64,000 nt of DNA from Roseovarius sp. A-2 (GCF_002072155.1 NZ_BDIY01000007.1:62001-126000), one strand, 5' to 3'; shown: positions 1-8,804, counted from the first letter of the stretch. Made by a program: numbers and translations. Notes: generated from the letters alone by a model not told the origin.

Positions 1-543
1 GACGCTGTCGTCGAGATTGCGGAACTCGCGCTTGTCCCAGACCTTGACGGCACGGCGGTGGCGGCTTTCGTCCTGACCGATGCGCACGCCCTCGGGGTTG
101 TAACCATAGGCCCCGAAGGGCGAGGTGCCCGCCGTGCCGATCCATTTCGAGCCGCCCTGATGGCGGCCCTCCTGTTCGCGCAGCCGCTCCTTGAGCGTCT
201 CCATCAGCTTGTCAAACCCACCAAGCGCCTCGATCTCGGCCTTTTCCTCGGCGCTCAGGTGCTTTTCGGCCATCTTCTCCAGCCAGTCGGCGGGCAGGTC
301 GACCGCGTCGAGCACATCCTGCATGGTGATGTTTTCCAGCCCTGCGAAACTGGCGGAAAACGCCCGGTCAAAACGGTCGATCAGGCGCTCGTCCTTCACC
401 ATCGCGCTGCGCGCGAGATAATAGAACCCCTCGACATCGTAGATCACCAGATTGGCGCGCATCGCCTCCAGAAAGGTGAGGTATTCGCGCAGCGAGACCG
501 GCAAGCCCGCTTTGCGCAAGTTTCCGAAGAATGGCAGGAACAT
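1..543 (-). CDS. CoxE-like VWA-domain protein (N-terminal part, cut by window edge)
   Basis: Reading the minus strand from the ATG at 543 gives 181 codons open to the window edge. The protein starts MFLPFFGNLRKAGLPVSLRE and contains a stretch ending GYNPEGVRIGQ, typical of the conserved N-terminal half of CoxE/YehP-like proteins, whose C-terminal half is a von Willebrand A (metal-binding) domain. That half lies outside this window, so the MIDAS motif cannot be checked. Such proteins normally work with MoxR AAA+ ATPases as chaperone-like pairs for assembling metalloenzymes or complexes. A MoxR gene lies about 2 kb upstream on the same strand, separated by a short membrane protein and a lipoprotein, which suggests one transcription unit. 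The start is chosen because it directly follows the small upstream gene with a 5-nt gap. Confidence 0.75.
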   Translation of the reverse strand, partial: MFLPFFGNLRKAGLPVSLREYLTFLEAMRANLVIYDVEGFYYLARSAMVKDERLIDRFDRAFSASFAGLENITMQDVLDAVDLPADWLEKMAEKHLSAEEKAEIEALGGFDKLMETLKERLREQEGRHQGGSKWIGTAGTSPFGAYGYNPEGVRIGQDESRHRRAVKVWDKREFRNLDDSV

Positions 544-548
544 CGCGC

Positions 549-716
549 TCAGACGGTGCTGCGGTGGATGATCAGCGTCGCGAACAGACCGGCCAGCCCG
601 AAAATCAGGCCATAGACGAAGGCATAAAGCAGGATGTCGGCCAGCTTGCCCTTGCGGCGATAGGCGACGGTCGCCCCGCCGATCATTCCTATGACTGCTC
701 CGAAAATGACGATCAT
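549..716 (-). CDS. small membrane protein, 55 aa
   Basis: A 55-codon gene, too short for most ORF filters, reads MIVIFGAVIGMIGGATVAYR and ends in HRSTV. It has one N-terminal hydrophobic helix of about 20 residues, a short basic loop (YRRKGK), and a second hydrophobic helix (about residues 29-49), so it should be a two-helix inner-membrane hairpin. It fits tightly between the DUF2927 lipoprotein gene (stop 3 nt upstream of its ATG) and the CoxE-like gene (5-nt gap), which supports real translation and coupling. I do not recognise a named family. A role as membrane partner of the MoxR/CoxE-like system is an inference from position only. Confidence 0.6.
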   Translation of the reverse strand: MIVIFGAVIGMIGGATVAYRRKGKLADILLYAFVYGLIFGLAGLFATLIIHRSTV

Positions 717-719
717 GTT

Positions 720-2084
720 CTACCCGTTCGGTCCTTTGAGAGGATTGAGCGCGCCTATATCACGCAGCTTTGCGCGCACCGCCCAATCCGCCCCATAGCC
801 GTAGCGCGCCCAGCCGAGGCTGTCCAGCCTGACGGCGCGCGCTTCGGACACGCGCCCGCTAAGCTCAAGCGCCTCGGCGCGCAGCATTTGCAGGGTCGCC
901 AGAAGGGCCGCGTTCTCGTGACGCTCCACGATGCCGAGATGCGGATCGAGCAGGTCGAGCGCCGTCGCCCCATCGCCGCGCGCGACGGCATAGCCTGCCA
1001 GTTGCGCAGCAGTAAAGGCGCGGTGGAGCCCGGCACCCGGCACGCGCTGATATAGTCGGTCGGCACGCAAGAACTGCTCCTGTGCGACGCCCGGATCAAT
1101 GGCCTGGGTCAGGCGCCCCAGGGCGAAATGACTGAAGGCGCGGCGGTGATCGGTCCAGCCCAGCCCCTGCGCGATGCGCAATGCCTCATGCGCCGCCGCA
1201 CGCCGTGCGGGGCCGCGGATATCGGGACCGAGCGCGGTCTGGATCGCCTCGATCCAGGCGCGTGGCGTCGCCTCGAGATATCGCGGCGGCATCCGGTCGC
1301 CATCGGGGTTGAGACGGCTGAGGATGGCGGGCAGACGGTCGGCGACCTGCGAAAGCGTCATGCCCGACTGTAACTCCGGCGCGTAATAGGCGCGCAGGAC
1401 CAGCATGTCGAAGCCGGTCAGCACCGCGTGCACATTGTCGTCGTTGAACACACTGTCGGTGAGCCGGTAGAGATCGTTGAGCGGCCCGAGCGCTTGCGCC
1501 AGTTCCTCGTGCAGGCAGTCACGGATCTCCTGCGGGCTGGTGTCGTTGGGCACGAAGATCGCAATCTTTTCGCGCCGGGTGATGCGCGTCCAGTCGGTGC
1601 CACGCGCGGAACGATACTGGTCGAGCCGCGAGATGTTGGGCACCACGAAACAGGCCGCCGTTGGCAGGTGACGGCGGATATCGTCGCGGGTGACGGCCTC
1701 GATCGTGATATTCGCCGAGGCGTCGCGCACCAGGCGGATGTCGATCCCGGCCTCGCTGCGCAGACGCTGCAAAAGCCGGTCGAGATCGGCCATCATCGAG
1801 GGCGGCGGCGCGCCGGTCACGCGCAGCAGGACCGGCTCTTCGAAACGCGAGAAATACGGCAGCCTGCGGCCCGATTCCAGCTCGAAGGCGAGATCGAGAA
1901 AGTCGCGGGCGATATCGCGGTTGGAGCGTTGCGGCGGCATCGGACTGGGCGTGGAAAAGACCCGCATCGGCGGCATCGCGCTGATCTGCGGCGGTGCCGC
2001 GCGCGTAGCGGCGGTATCAGGGCCGGTTCCGCCGGGCGCGCAGGCCCCCAGCATCAGGCAGAGCGGAAGAATGGAGCGGCGCAT
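720..2084 (-). CDS. DUF2927-type lipoprotein, 454 aa
   Basis: The chosen start at 2084 gives MRRSILPLCLMLGACAPGG, a lipoprotein signal with lipobox LGAC (Cys15). The reading frame stays open for 60 further codons upstream, but that part is not signal-like and is rejected as the start. The central region matches what I know of DUF2927: an Asp/Arg-rich fold with CFVVPNISRL and a zincin-like helix DCLHEELAQALG (HExxQ). The C-terminal third is alpha-helical, TPR-like (HFALGRLTQAIDP; LGIVERHENAALLATLQMLRAEALELSG). The HEE segment recalls metallopeptidases but lacks a full HExxH, so activity is uncertain. It lies between moxR and the small membrane gene on the same strand. Confidence 0.65.
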   Translation of the reverse strand: MRRSILPLCLMLGACAPGGTGPDTAATRAAPPQISAMPPMRVFSTPSPMPPQRSNRDIARDFLDLAFELESGRRLPYFSRFEEPVLLRVTGAPPPSMMADLDRLLQRLRSEAGIDIRLVRDASANITIEAVTRDDIRRHLPTAACFVVPNISRLDQYRSARGTDWTRITRREKIAIFVPNDTSPQEIRDCLHEELAQALGPLNDLYRLTDSVFNDDNVHAVLTGFDMLVLRAYYAPELQSGMTLSQVADRLPAILSRLNPDGDRMPPRYLEATPRAWIEAIQTALGPDIRGPARRAAAHEALRIAQGLGWTDHRRAFSHFALGRLTQAIDPGVAQEQFLRADRLYQRVPGAGLHRAFTAAQLAGYAVARGDGATALDLLDPHLGIVERHENAALLATLQMLRAEALELSGRVSEARAVRLDSLGWARYGYGADWAVRAKLRDIGALNPLKGPNG

Positions 2085-2267
2085 CAGATCCCCGGGAGTG
2101 GTAAGGCCCGATACACGTGCACGGGCTGTGCAGACTAGGCGCGATGATCGCGAGTCAACCTGACCTGCATAAGGTGCGACCGGGGCGAAATCGTGGCCGC
2201 GCGCACCCGCACCGCGGCTGCGGTGCGGCGTCTCATCCCGGCCGGTGCGTGCCTGCCTGCCCATATC

Positions 2268-3107
2268 TCAGCGCTGCCGCCGCGCCATGAAGGCGAGCCG
2301 TTCGAAGAGATGTACATCCTGTTCGTTCTTGAGCAGCGCGCCGTGAAGTTTCGGCAGCGCATCCGCGCCGTCGCGGCGCAGGTCCTCGGGGGCCAGATCC
2401 TCGGCAAGAAGCAGCTTGAGCCAGTCAAGCACCTCGGAGGTGGAGGGCTTTTTCTTCAGACCCGGCTGATCGCGGATCTCGTAGAACTGCGTGAGTGCGG
2501 CGGTGAGCAGTGCCTCCTTGATGCCAGGGTGATGCACCTCGACGATGCGGCGCATGGTCTCGGCCTCCGGGAAGCGGATGTAATGAAAGAAACAGCGCCG
2601 CAGAAAGGCGTCGGGCAGTTCCTTTTCGTTGTTCGATGTAATGATGATGACCGGGCGATGACGCGCGCGGATCGTTTCGCCGGTCTCGTAGACATGGAAC
2701 TCCATGCGGTCGAGTTCCTGCAGCAGGTCGTTGGGAAACTCGATATCGGCCTTGTCGATCTCGTCGATCAGCAGCACCACCTTTTCGCCCGCCTCAAACG
2801 CCTCCCAGAGCTTGCCCCGGCGAATGTAGTTGCGCACATCATGCACGCGCTCTTCGCCCAACTGGCTGTCGCGCAACCGGCTGACGGCGTCGTATTCATA
2901 GAGCCCCTGCTGCGCGCGGGTGGTGGATTTGATGTTCCATTCGATCAGCCGCAACCCGAGCGCCTGGGCTACCTGTCGCGCCAGCTCGGTCTTGCCGGTG
3001 CCGGGCTCTCCCTTGACCAGCAAAGGGCGCTCCAGAGTGACCGCGGCATTGACCGCAACAGTCAGGTCAGTGGTGGCGACATAGGCGTCGGTACCTTCGA
3101 ATTTCAT
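2268..3107 (-). CDS. MoxR-family AAA+ ATPase, 279 aa
   Basis: Walker A GEPGTGKT is at about residues 33-40, Walker B LLIDEIDKAD at about 112-121, and sensor 1 IIITSNNEKELPDAFLRRC follows. This order and the 279-aa length are typical of the MoxR subfamily that pairs with CoxE-like VWA proteins. These are cytoplasmic ATP-driven chaperones that mature metalloenzymes or membrane complexes; the client is unknown here. The ATG at 3107 (MKFEGTDAYV) is preferred over an upstream in-frame ATG at 3146, because MoxR homologues begin close to this position and the extra 13 residues are basic and unconserved. It heads the minus-strand group moxR, DUF2927 lipoprotein, 55-aa protein and coxE. Confidence 0.9.
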   Translation of the reverse strand: MKFEGTDAYVATTDLTVAVNAAVTLERPLLVKGEPGTGKTELARQVAQALGLRLIEWNIKSTTRAQQGLYEYDAVSRLRDSQLGEERVHDVRNYIRRGKLWEAFEAGEKVVLLIDEIDKADIEFPNDLLQELDRMEFHVYETGETIRARHRPVIIITSNNEKELPDAFLRRCFFHYIRFPEAETMRRIVEVHHPGIKEALLTAALTQFYEIRDQPGLKKKPSTSEVLDWLKLLLAEDLAPEDLRRDGADALPKLHGALLKNEQDVHLFERLAFMARRQR

Positions 3108-3266
3108 CGGTTTATCAATCCTTTTCCGGAGCATGCGCAGCAACATCTTGGCTAAACTAGTTGGTTCGACAATTCACATCAATGGCATGTGATTGGCTAG
3201 TGACAATCCGGGCGGTCAGGTGTAGATGACCACGCAATGGGGCACCCACTGTCTGAGGAGTTCACG

Positions 3267-3722
3267 ATGCCAGACACTGGCCTTGATGAGGGGATCGAGA
3301 TGAAAGCCGAAGTTTTCCTGCCCGAGGATTACCAACCCGCCGAAGACGAGCCGTTCATGAACGAGCGCCAGCTCGAATATTTCCGCCGCAAGCTGATCAA
3401 GTGGCGGCTGGAGTTGCTGGAAGGAAGCCGCGAGACGATCGAGGGGCTTCAGGACGGCACCCGCGCCATTCCCGACGTTGCCGACCGCGCGAGCGAGGAA
3501 ACCGACCGCGCGCTGGAATTGCGCACCCGCGACCGTCAGCGCAAGCTGGTCGCCAAGATCGACGCCGCGCTGCGCCGGATCGACCAGGGCGAATTCGGTT
3601 TTTGCGAAAAGACCGGCGAGCCGATCAGCCTCAAGCGGCTGGACGCACGCCCGATTGCCACGATGACGCTGGAGGCGCAGGAGCGCCACGAGCGGCGCGA
3701 AAAGGTGCACCGCGACGAGTGA
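3267..3722 (+). CDS. dksA: RNA polymerase-binding transcription factor DksA, 151 aa
   Basis: DksA inserts a coiled coil into the RNA polymerase secondary channel and, with ppGpp, adjusts initiation at rRNA and amino-acid promoters. The long coiled coil (about residues 32-108) has the tip motif DVADRA (residues 70-75), the essential DxxDxA pattern. The globular domain keeps RLDARP (124-129), but only Cys113 of the four zinc-finger cysteines remains (FCEKTGEPI then ATMTLEA). This one-cysteine form has been described for Rhodobacter sphaeroides DksA and does not by itself mean loss of function. The start at 3267 has GAGGAG about 8 nt upstream; an in-frame ATG at 3237 lacks such a site. Confidence 0.93.
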   Translation: MPDTGLDEGIEMKAEVFLPEDYQPAEDEPFMNERQLEYFRRKLIKWRLELLEGSRETIEGLQDGTRAIPDVADRASEETDRALELRTRDRQRKLVAKIDAALRRIDQGEFGFCEKTGEPISLKRLDARPIATMTLEAQERHERREKVHRDE

Positions 3723-3764
3723 CGGCACCGGATCGCCGCGAAGACACGTTTTTTTGCAGATGAT

Positions 3765-3793
3765 GCGCCGGGGATCACTCTCCGGCGCGTTTT
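3765..3793 (+). terminator. rho-independent terminator after dksA
   Basis: A 7-bp GC stem (GCGCCGG/CCGGCGC) with a 10-nt loop is followed by GTTTTGTCTT. It lies 43 nt after the dksA stop and just ahead of the next gene's ribosome site, so it probably separates dksA from the monooxygenase gene. Confidence 0.7.
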
Positions 3794-3810
3794 GTCTTGA
3801 AAGGGGCAGA

Positions 3811-4980
3811 ATGCATATCAATGCGCTCAGGGTATGCGTGATCGGTGCCGGGATCGGCGGTCTCGCGGTGGCGCGGGCACTGGCGCTGCGGGGCGCCGAT
3901 GTCAGCGTGCTCGAACAGGCCCCCGAGATATCAGAGGTCGGCGCAGGTTTGCAGATCAGCCCCAACGGTTTTGCGGTTCTGCGCGCGCTCGGGCTGGACG
4001 CCGATTTGCGCAATCTGGCGGTGCAGGCACGCGCGGTCAGCCTGCGTGACTATCACAAGGGCGAAGTGCTGCGGCTCGATCTCGGCGCGCTCGACAGTGG
4101 CGATTACTACTTCATCCACCGCGCCGATCTGATCGAGGTTCTGGCCGAGGCGGCGCGCGCCTCGGGCGTGCGCATCCGCCTCCTGCAAAAGGTCGCTGCG
4201 GTAGAAGGGGGTGCGCGGCCGCGCGTGTACATGGCCAGCGGCGCACAGACCGAGGCCGATCTGGTGATCGGGGCCGACGGGCTGCATTCGGTGGTCCGGC
4301 ACGCCCTGAACGGTCCCGCAACGCCGTTCTTTACCCGCCAGGTTGCCTGGCGCGCGATCGTGCCGAACCTGTGGGCGCGCGGCCCCGAGGCGCAGGTCCA
4401 TATGGGCCCGATGCGCCATGTGGTCAGCTATCCGCTGCGCGGCGGCGACATGCTCAATCTCGTGGCCGTGCAGGAACGCGCCGCCTGGACTGAGGAAAGC
4501 TGGAGCCAGCGCGACGACCCATTAGCACTGCGCGCGGCCTTTGGCGATTTCGGGCCGGAGGTGCGCGCCATGATGGGCGCGGTCGAGGAGGTGCATCTCT
4601 GGGGACTGTTCCGGCATCCGGTGGCGAAGGTCTGGCACCGCGACGGGCTGGCACTCCTGGGGGATGCGGCGCATCCCACCTTGCCGTTCATGGCGCAGGG
4701 CGCGAGCATGGCGCTCGAGGATGCCTGGGTGCTGGGCGATGCATTGGCCGCAGAGCCGGATCGCGACACCGCCCTTGCCGCCTATCAGGCCCGGCGTGAG
4801 GGGCGCGCGGCGCGGGTGGTCGCGGCGGCCAGCCGGAATGCCTGGAAATATCACCTGTCCTTCCCGCCGCTGCGATGGGCCGCGCATGCCGCGCTGCGCG
4901 CCGGCGGCCGCGTCGCGCCGGACCGGATGGTGCGCCAGTTCGACTGGCTTTACGGGCATGACGTGACCCGCGCCGCCTGA
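3811..4980 (+). CDS. FAD-dependent aromatic-ring monooxygenase (salicylate hydroxylase-like), 389 aa
   Basis: An N-terminal Rossmann GAGIGG (residues 11-16) binds the ADP of FAD. GADGLHSVVR is the conserved DG motif shared by flavoprotein hydroxylases, and GDAAHPTLPFMAQGA (from about residue 284) is the second FAD motif. The size (389 aa) and motif spacing fit single-component class A monooxygenases such as salicylate 1-hydroxylase or 3-hydroxybenzoate 6-hydroxylase, which use NAD(P)H to hydroxylate a phenolic substrate. The exact substrate cannot be read from the sequence. The ATG at 3811 follows AAAGGGGCAG; the frame is open further upstream but runs into the dksA terminator, so that part is not counted. 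No ring-cleavage gene is adjacent. Confidence 0.82.
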   Translation: MHINALRVCVIGAGIGGLAVARALALRGADVSVLEQAPEISEVGAGLQISPNGFAVLRALGLDADLRNLAVQARAVSLRDYHKGEVLRLDLGALDSGDYYFIHRADLIEVLAEAARASGVRIRLLQKVAAVEGGARPRVYMASGAQTEADLVIGADGLHSVVRHALNGPATPFFTRQVAWRAIVPNLWARGPEAQVHMGPMRHVVSYPLRGGDMLNLVAVQERAAWTEESWSQRDDPLALRAAFGDFGPEVRAMMGAVEEVHLWGLFRHPVAKVWHRDGLALLGDAAHPTLPFMAQGASMALEDAWVLGDALAAEPDRDTALAAYQARREGRAARVVAAASRNAWKYHLSFPPLRWAAHAALRAGGRVAPDRMVRQFDWLYGHDVTRAA

Positions 4981-4988
4981 GCGGGCGG

Positions 4989-5672
4989 CTACAGCAACGC
5001 TTTACGTCTTTGCGCATGGGCCGCTTGCAGCGTGTCGGGATCGTATTCCGTGGCGATCCAGTCTTCAAAGCCGATCCCTGTCTGCCGCTGCCGCGCCTCG
5101 TAATGATCGAGAATCACATCGAGAATACCGGTATGCGACCATCTGAAATGCAGGTATTTCACTGCCAGCATCCGGCGTGCGTCACGGACGGGACGACCCT
5201 CGATCACCAGAAGATAGATCGCCGCCGCCAGCCCGGCGCGATCCGCGCCCGACTTGCAATGCATCACGAAGGGGCGCTCTATCTCGCGGAAGGCGCGGAT
5301 CAGCGCCTCGAGATCTGCGCGCGGGGCAGGGGCGCGGGCCTGGAGCGGGCAACTGACGAGTTGCAGGCCAAGGCGGCGGCAGCTTGCCTCCTCGACAAGG
5401 TAATGCGCCGCCTCGGTGGCCCCGCGCAGGTTGAGTATGCTGCGCACGCCCATGGCCTTGAGCCGAAGGAACCGGGCATCGGTTGGCTGGTTCGAGCGGT
5501 AAACGCCGGGGGCGACGGGATAGTGATTGCTCCAGATCCCGCGCAGCGCCGCGTGATCGAACCACAGGTTGTAGATCCGCGCGCGACGACGATTCTCCGG
5601 CGTCGAGAGATCGGTGTTGTAAAAGGCCCGCTGCCTGCGTTCCCAATCGGCGATCCGTCTGAAAAGGCGCAT
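4989..5672 (-). CDS. protein tyrosine phosphatase-like protein, 227 aa
   Basis: The active-site loop HCKSGADRAG (His138, Cys139, Arg145) is the HCx5R signature of cysteine-based phosphatases, here in the form used by small bacterial dual-specificity or PTP-like enzymes (HCxxGxDRtG). A candidate general-acid region precedes it. The N-terminus is basic (MRLFRRIADWERRQRAFYN) with no clear signal peptide, so a cytoplasmic location is likely. Expected chemistry is hydrolysis of a phosphotyrosine or phosphoinositide-like monoester; the target is unknown. It is convergent with the monooxygenase gene (stops 8 nt apart) and divergent from the aminotransferase gene. Confidence 0.78.
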   Translation of the reverse strand: MRLFRRIADWERRQRAFYNTDLSTPENRRRARIYNLWFDHAALRGIWSNHYPVAPGVYRSNQPTDARFLRLKAMGVRSILNLRGATEAAHYLVEEASCRRLGLQLVSCPLQARAPAPRADLEALIRAFREIERPFVMHCKSGADRAGLAAAIYLLVIEGRPVRDARRMLAVKYLHFRWSHTGILDVILDHYEARQRQTGIGFEDWIATEYDPDTLQAAHAQRRKALL

Positions 5673-5814
5673 GGCGTCGGGGCTCTTTCATCATCCTCGG
5701 GGCAGGCCGTCTTCGGTTTAGGCAGGTGCAGGCGGATTGACAAGCGGCAGGCGCATTGACGCCGCCTGGCAACGGCGTAAGGTCTGCGCCGACCCCTACA
5801 GGAGACCGACCCCC

Positions 5815-7026
5815 ATGAGCCTTGCAAGCGGCCGCCCCTATCTTGCCATTCCCGGCCCCTCCGTCATGCCCGAGGAGGTGCTGCGCGCGATGCACCGCGC
5901 GGCCCCCAACATCTATGAGGGCGATCTGATCGAGATGACGGCAGGTCTCATTCCGGATCTGCGCTATGTGGCGCGCAGCACGGGTCATGTGGCGATCTAT
6001 ATCGCCAACGGCCATGGCGCGTGGGAGGCTGCACTGGCCAATGTCATCGCCCCCGGCGAGCGCGTTTTGATCCCCGCGACGGGCCGTTTCGGCCATGGCT
6101 GGGGCGAGATCGCCGAGGGGCAGGGGATCGCCGTCGAGATGCTCGATTTCGGCAAGCGCGCGCCGGTCGACCTGAACCGGCTGGAAGCGGCATTGCGGGC
6201 CGATAAAGCACATGACATCAAGGCAGTGCTGGCCACTCATGTCGATACCTCCACCTCGGTGCGCAACGATATCGCGGGCCTGCGCGCGGTGCTCGACGCG
6301 GTGGGGCATCCCGCGCTCCTGATGGCAGATTGCATCGCCTCGCTGGCCTGTGACCGGTTCGAGATGGACGCCTGGGGCGTCGATGTGATGGTGGCGGGCA
6401 GTCAGAAAGGGCTGATGGTGCCACCGGGGCTGAGTTTCGTGTTCTTTTCTGACAGGGCGGCCGAGGCGCGGCGTGCGATGGAACGGGTCAGCCGCTACTG
6501 GGACTGGACCAACCGGGCCGACCCGCAGATGTTCTACCAGTATTTTGGAGGCACGGCACCGACCCATCATCTTTTTGGCCTGCGCGCGGCCCTCGATCTC
6601 ATTCGGGCCGAGGGGATCGAGGAGATCTGGACCCGGCACGAGACGCTGGCCCGCGCGATCTGGGCGGCCTGCGAAAGGTGGGGCGAAACCGGCCCGCTGG
6701 AGTTCAACATCGCCGATGCAGATCTGCGCAGCCGGGCGGTGACCGCGCTGCGGATCGGCGCGCCGCATGGCTCTGGTTTGCGGCAATGGGTGCAGGATAA
6801 TGCCGGCGTGACGCTTGGTATCGGCCTAGGCATGGCAGAGCCCGGTGATCCGGCCTGGCACGGGTTCTTTCGGATCGGTCATATGGGGCATGTCAACGCG
6901 CATATGATCCTCGGTGCCCTCGGCGCGATCGAGGCCGGGCTGATCGCACTCGACATCCCGCACGCGACGGGCGGCGTTCAGGCGGCCGCACGCGTGGTGG
7001 CCGGTCATGCAGGGCAGGGCGTCTAG
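5815..7026 (+). CDS. class V aminotransferase, serine-glyoxylate aminotransferase-like, 403 aa
   Basis: A fold-type I PLP enzyme. The PLP-binding lysine is Lys198 in VMVAGSQKGLMVPPG, and the upstream aspartate lies in LMADCIASL (residue 172). IPGPSVMPEEVL near the N-terminus and GAWEAALANV (about 68-77) match serine/alanine-glyoxylate aminotransferases. These transfer the amino group of serine (or aspartate/alanine) to glyoxylate, as in the serine cycle or photorespiration-like carbon routing. The 403-aa length is usual. The start at 5815 follows AGGAGACC; longer in-frame extensions are rejected. A pyrimidine-degradation or purine-catabolism aminotransferase of the same family is an alternative. 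Confidence 0.82.
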   Translation: MSLASGRPYLAIPGPSVMPEEVLRAMHRAAPNIYEGDLIEMTAGLIPDLRYVARSTGHVAIYIANGHGAWEAALANVIAPGERVLIPATGRFGHGWGEIAEGQGIAVEMLDFGKRAPVDLNRLEAALRADKAHDIKAVLATHVDTSTSVRNDIAGLRAVLDAVGHPALLMADCIASLACDRFEMDAWGVDVMVAGSQKGLMVPPGLSFVFFSDRAAEARRAMERVSRYWDWTNRADPQMFYQYFGGTAPTHHLFGLRAALDLIRAEGIEEIWTRHETLARAIWAACERWGETGPLEFNIADADLRSRAVTALRIGAPHGSGLRQWVQDNAGVTLGIGLGMAEPGDPAWHGFFRIGHMGHVNAHMILGALGAIEAGLIALDIPHATGGVQAAARVVAGHAGQGV

Positions 7027-7160
7027 CCGGCGCGATGGTTTGATTCCGCACAGCGTCTGGAATTCGCAGGTCACCCGGCGCGAAAGTTGCACCGAAACTG
7101 CCTCCGTCCCGCGCAAACCCTCTTGCACGCCAGCACGCGCTTGGCTATCAGGCACGCCAC

Positions 7161-7236
<76 letters not shown>

Positions 7237-7608
7237 TTCCAGCCCGTTGCCGATCCCGTGCCGAGTTTCCGGTCGACTGTCGTATGTCGCGGCGTCAATG
7301 AAGATGCGGCTGCCGATAGCGAGAATACCGCAAGGGCGCTGATGATCCCCGGCGTCTGGTGGAGTTTCCGTTTGGCGCATAATCAGTATTATGTTAATTG
7401 ATCGCATATGCTCGAACAGAGCATGTCTGAACGTTAACAATGCAATCGCAATTGTTTATCTGGCGTGTCTCATCCAGAGAAACCACTTACCATCAGCTTC
7501 CCGTGTCCTATCCGTCGCCTGCTACGTCCGATGCAGCGCCGGTCGAACGCCACTCTCGACAGGACCTGCGAAAGCGGTTTACATCTCTTGCGCGGAGGAG
7601 TTCTCAAC
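7237..7608. other. gene-free stretch upstream of aroQ
   Basis: No convincing gene is present; short open frames here have no family-like sequence and no ribosome site. From about 7370 it becomes AT-rich, as expected for the aroQ-luxR promoter. It carries a 6-bp inverted repeat ATGCTC-GAACA-GAGCAT at 7408-7424 and a second imperfect AACAAT/ATTGTT repeat around 7436-7460. Either could be an operator for the LuxR-type protein encoded downstream, but this is inference. Confidence 0.5.
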
Positions 7609-8052
7609 ATGATGTCCATTCTCGTTCTCAACGGCCCTAACCTCAATCTTCTGGGGATACGGCAACCCGAAGTTTACGGGCACACGACGCTTGCCGATAT
7701 CGAGAGCATGTGCCGCGAACACGCAGCCACGCATGGGTTCGATCTCGATTTCAAGCAAAGCAATCACGAAGGCGTTCTGATCGATGCGATCCACGCCGCG
7801 CGCGGCCAACATGACGGGATCATCCTAAACGCCGCGGCCTATACGCATACCTCCATCGCGCTGATGGATGCGCTGAGCTCTACACAGCTACCGGCGATCG
7901 AACTGCATCTGTCGAATGTCCACGCACGCGAACCGTTCCGGCACGTATCCTATATCGCCCGGGTTGCGGTCGGGGTGATCTCGGGCTTTGGAGCGCCGGG
8001 ATATCTCCTTGCCCTCGATGCGATGCGGGGCCATCTGGAACGCTCCGAATGA
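7609..8052 (+). CDS. aroQ: type II 3-dehydroquinate dehydratase, 147 aa
   Basis: Cytoplasmic enzyme of the shikimate pathway that converts 3-dehydroquinate to 3-dehydroshikimate. [20 protein letters not shown] holds the catalytic Arg18 and Tyr23, NHEG follows, NAAAYTHTS is the conserved Asn/His segment, and HLSNVHARE contains the second active-site His/Arg region. At 147 aa it is the normal size for the dodecameric type II enzyme. The ATG at 7609 has GGAGGAG 8 nt upstream; in-frame starts further up are rejected. Its stop overlaps the start of the LuxR-type gene (ATGA), so the two are translationally coupled. Pairing a shikimate enzyme with a LuxR regulator is unusual. Confidence 0.94.
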   Translation: MMSILVLNGPNLNLLGIRQPEVYGHTTLADIESMCREHAATHGFDLDFKQSNHEGVLIDAIHAARGQHDGIILNAAAYTHTSIALMDALSSTQLPAIELHLSNVHAREPFRHVSYIARVAVGVISGFGAPGYLLALDAMRGHLERSE

Positions 8053-8804
8053 TCCACGCTGCCACGATCAACCGTATGCTCAATGCGACTACGATTGAGG
8101 AATTGTGGGATCTACACACCCGCAAGATGGCGGATTACGGCTTTGACCGCTTGATCTATGGCTGTACGCGGTTCCGCACCCGCACCTCGCTTGGCGATCC
8201 GGACGATTTCGTCGTCCTGTCGAACCATCCCCCGGGCTATATTGAGGCCTTTGTGGATGACGGCCTGTATTTTCACGCGCCGATGGTGCGCTGGTCGCTG
8301 ACAAACGACGGCGCCTGTTCCTGGGCGTGGCTGGAACAGCGGGTCCAGTCCGGCGACGTCACCGCAAAAGAGCGCGCCGTGCTTGAATTCAACCGTGCGC
8401 ATGGGGTGACTGCGGGGTATTCGATCAGCTTCAAGTCAATGCGCCCTCGAATGAAAGCGGCGATGGCGCTGACGGCGCGGCGCGGCATGAGCCAGAGTGA
8501 GGTCGATGCCCTTTGGCAGGAGGCAGGTGAGATCATCATTGCCTACAACAATCTGGCACATCTGTGCATTCAGTCCCTGCCCTACGAACCGCCCAAACGC
8601 TCGCTGACCGAGCGCCAGCGCGAAGTGCTCGGCTGGGTCGGTGATGGCAAGGTGGTTCAGGATATCGCGATGCTGATGAACCTCACTCCGGCAACGGTGG
8701 AAAAACATCTGCGACTCGCGCGCAAGGCGTTGAATGTCGAGACCACCGCACAGGCGGTTCTAAAAGCGGCGTTTCAGAATCAGATTTTCTTTCTCGACGC
8801 GTGA
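8049..8804 (+). CDS. LuxR-type solo regulator with autoinducer-binding-like domain, 251 aa
   Basis: Residues about 20-165 fit the autoinducer-binding domain and residues about 185-245 are a LuxR HTH ([38 protein letters not shown]). By eye, the ligand-pocket residues that are Trp, Tyr and Asp in TraR/LuxR fall in [20 protein letters not shown] and appear as Tyr, Phe and a non-acidic residue. Binding of a standard acyl-homoserine lactone is therefore doubtful. No luxI-type synthase is in the window, so this is a solo. It starts inside the aroQ stop codon (ATGA overlap), so it is co-translated with aroQ. Confidence 0.85.
   Translation: MIHAATINRMLNATTIEELWDLHTRKMADYGFDRLIYGCTRFRTRTSLGDPDDFVVLSNHPPGYIEAFVDDGLYFHAPMVRWSLTNDGACSWAWLEQRVQSGDVTAKERAVLEFNRAHGVTAGYSISFKSMRPRMKAAMALTARRGMSQSEVDALWQEAGEIIIAYNNLAHLCIQSLPYEPPKRSLTERQREVLGWVGDGKVVQDIAMLMNLTPATVEKHLRLARKALNVETTAQAVLKAAFQNQIFFLDA

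Noticed and set aside
2193-3155. 320-codon plus-strand open frame opposite moxR
   Set aside because: Antisense shadow of a well-defined AAA+ gene.
5182-6786. 534-codon minus-strand open frame opposite the aminotransferase gene
   Set aside because: Low-complexity His/Arg/Gly-rich translation typical of antisense high-GC frames; the plus strand has a PLP enzyme with its motifs.
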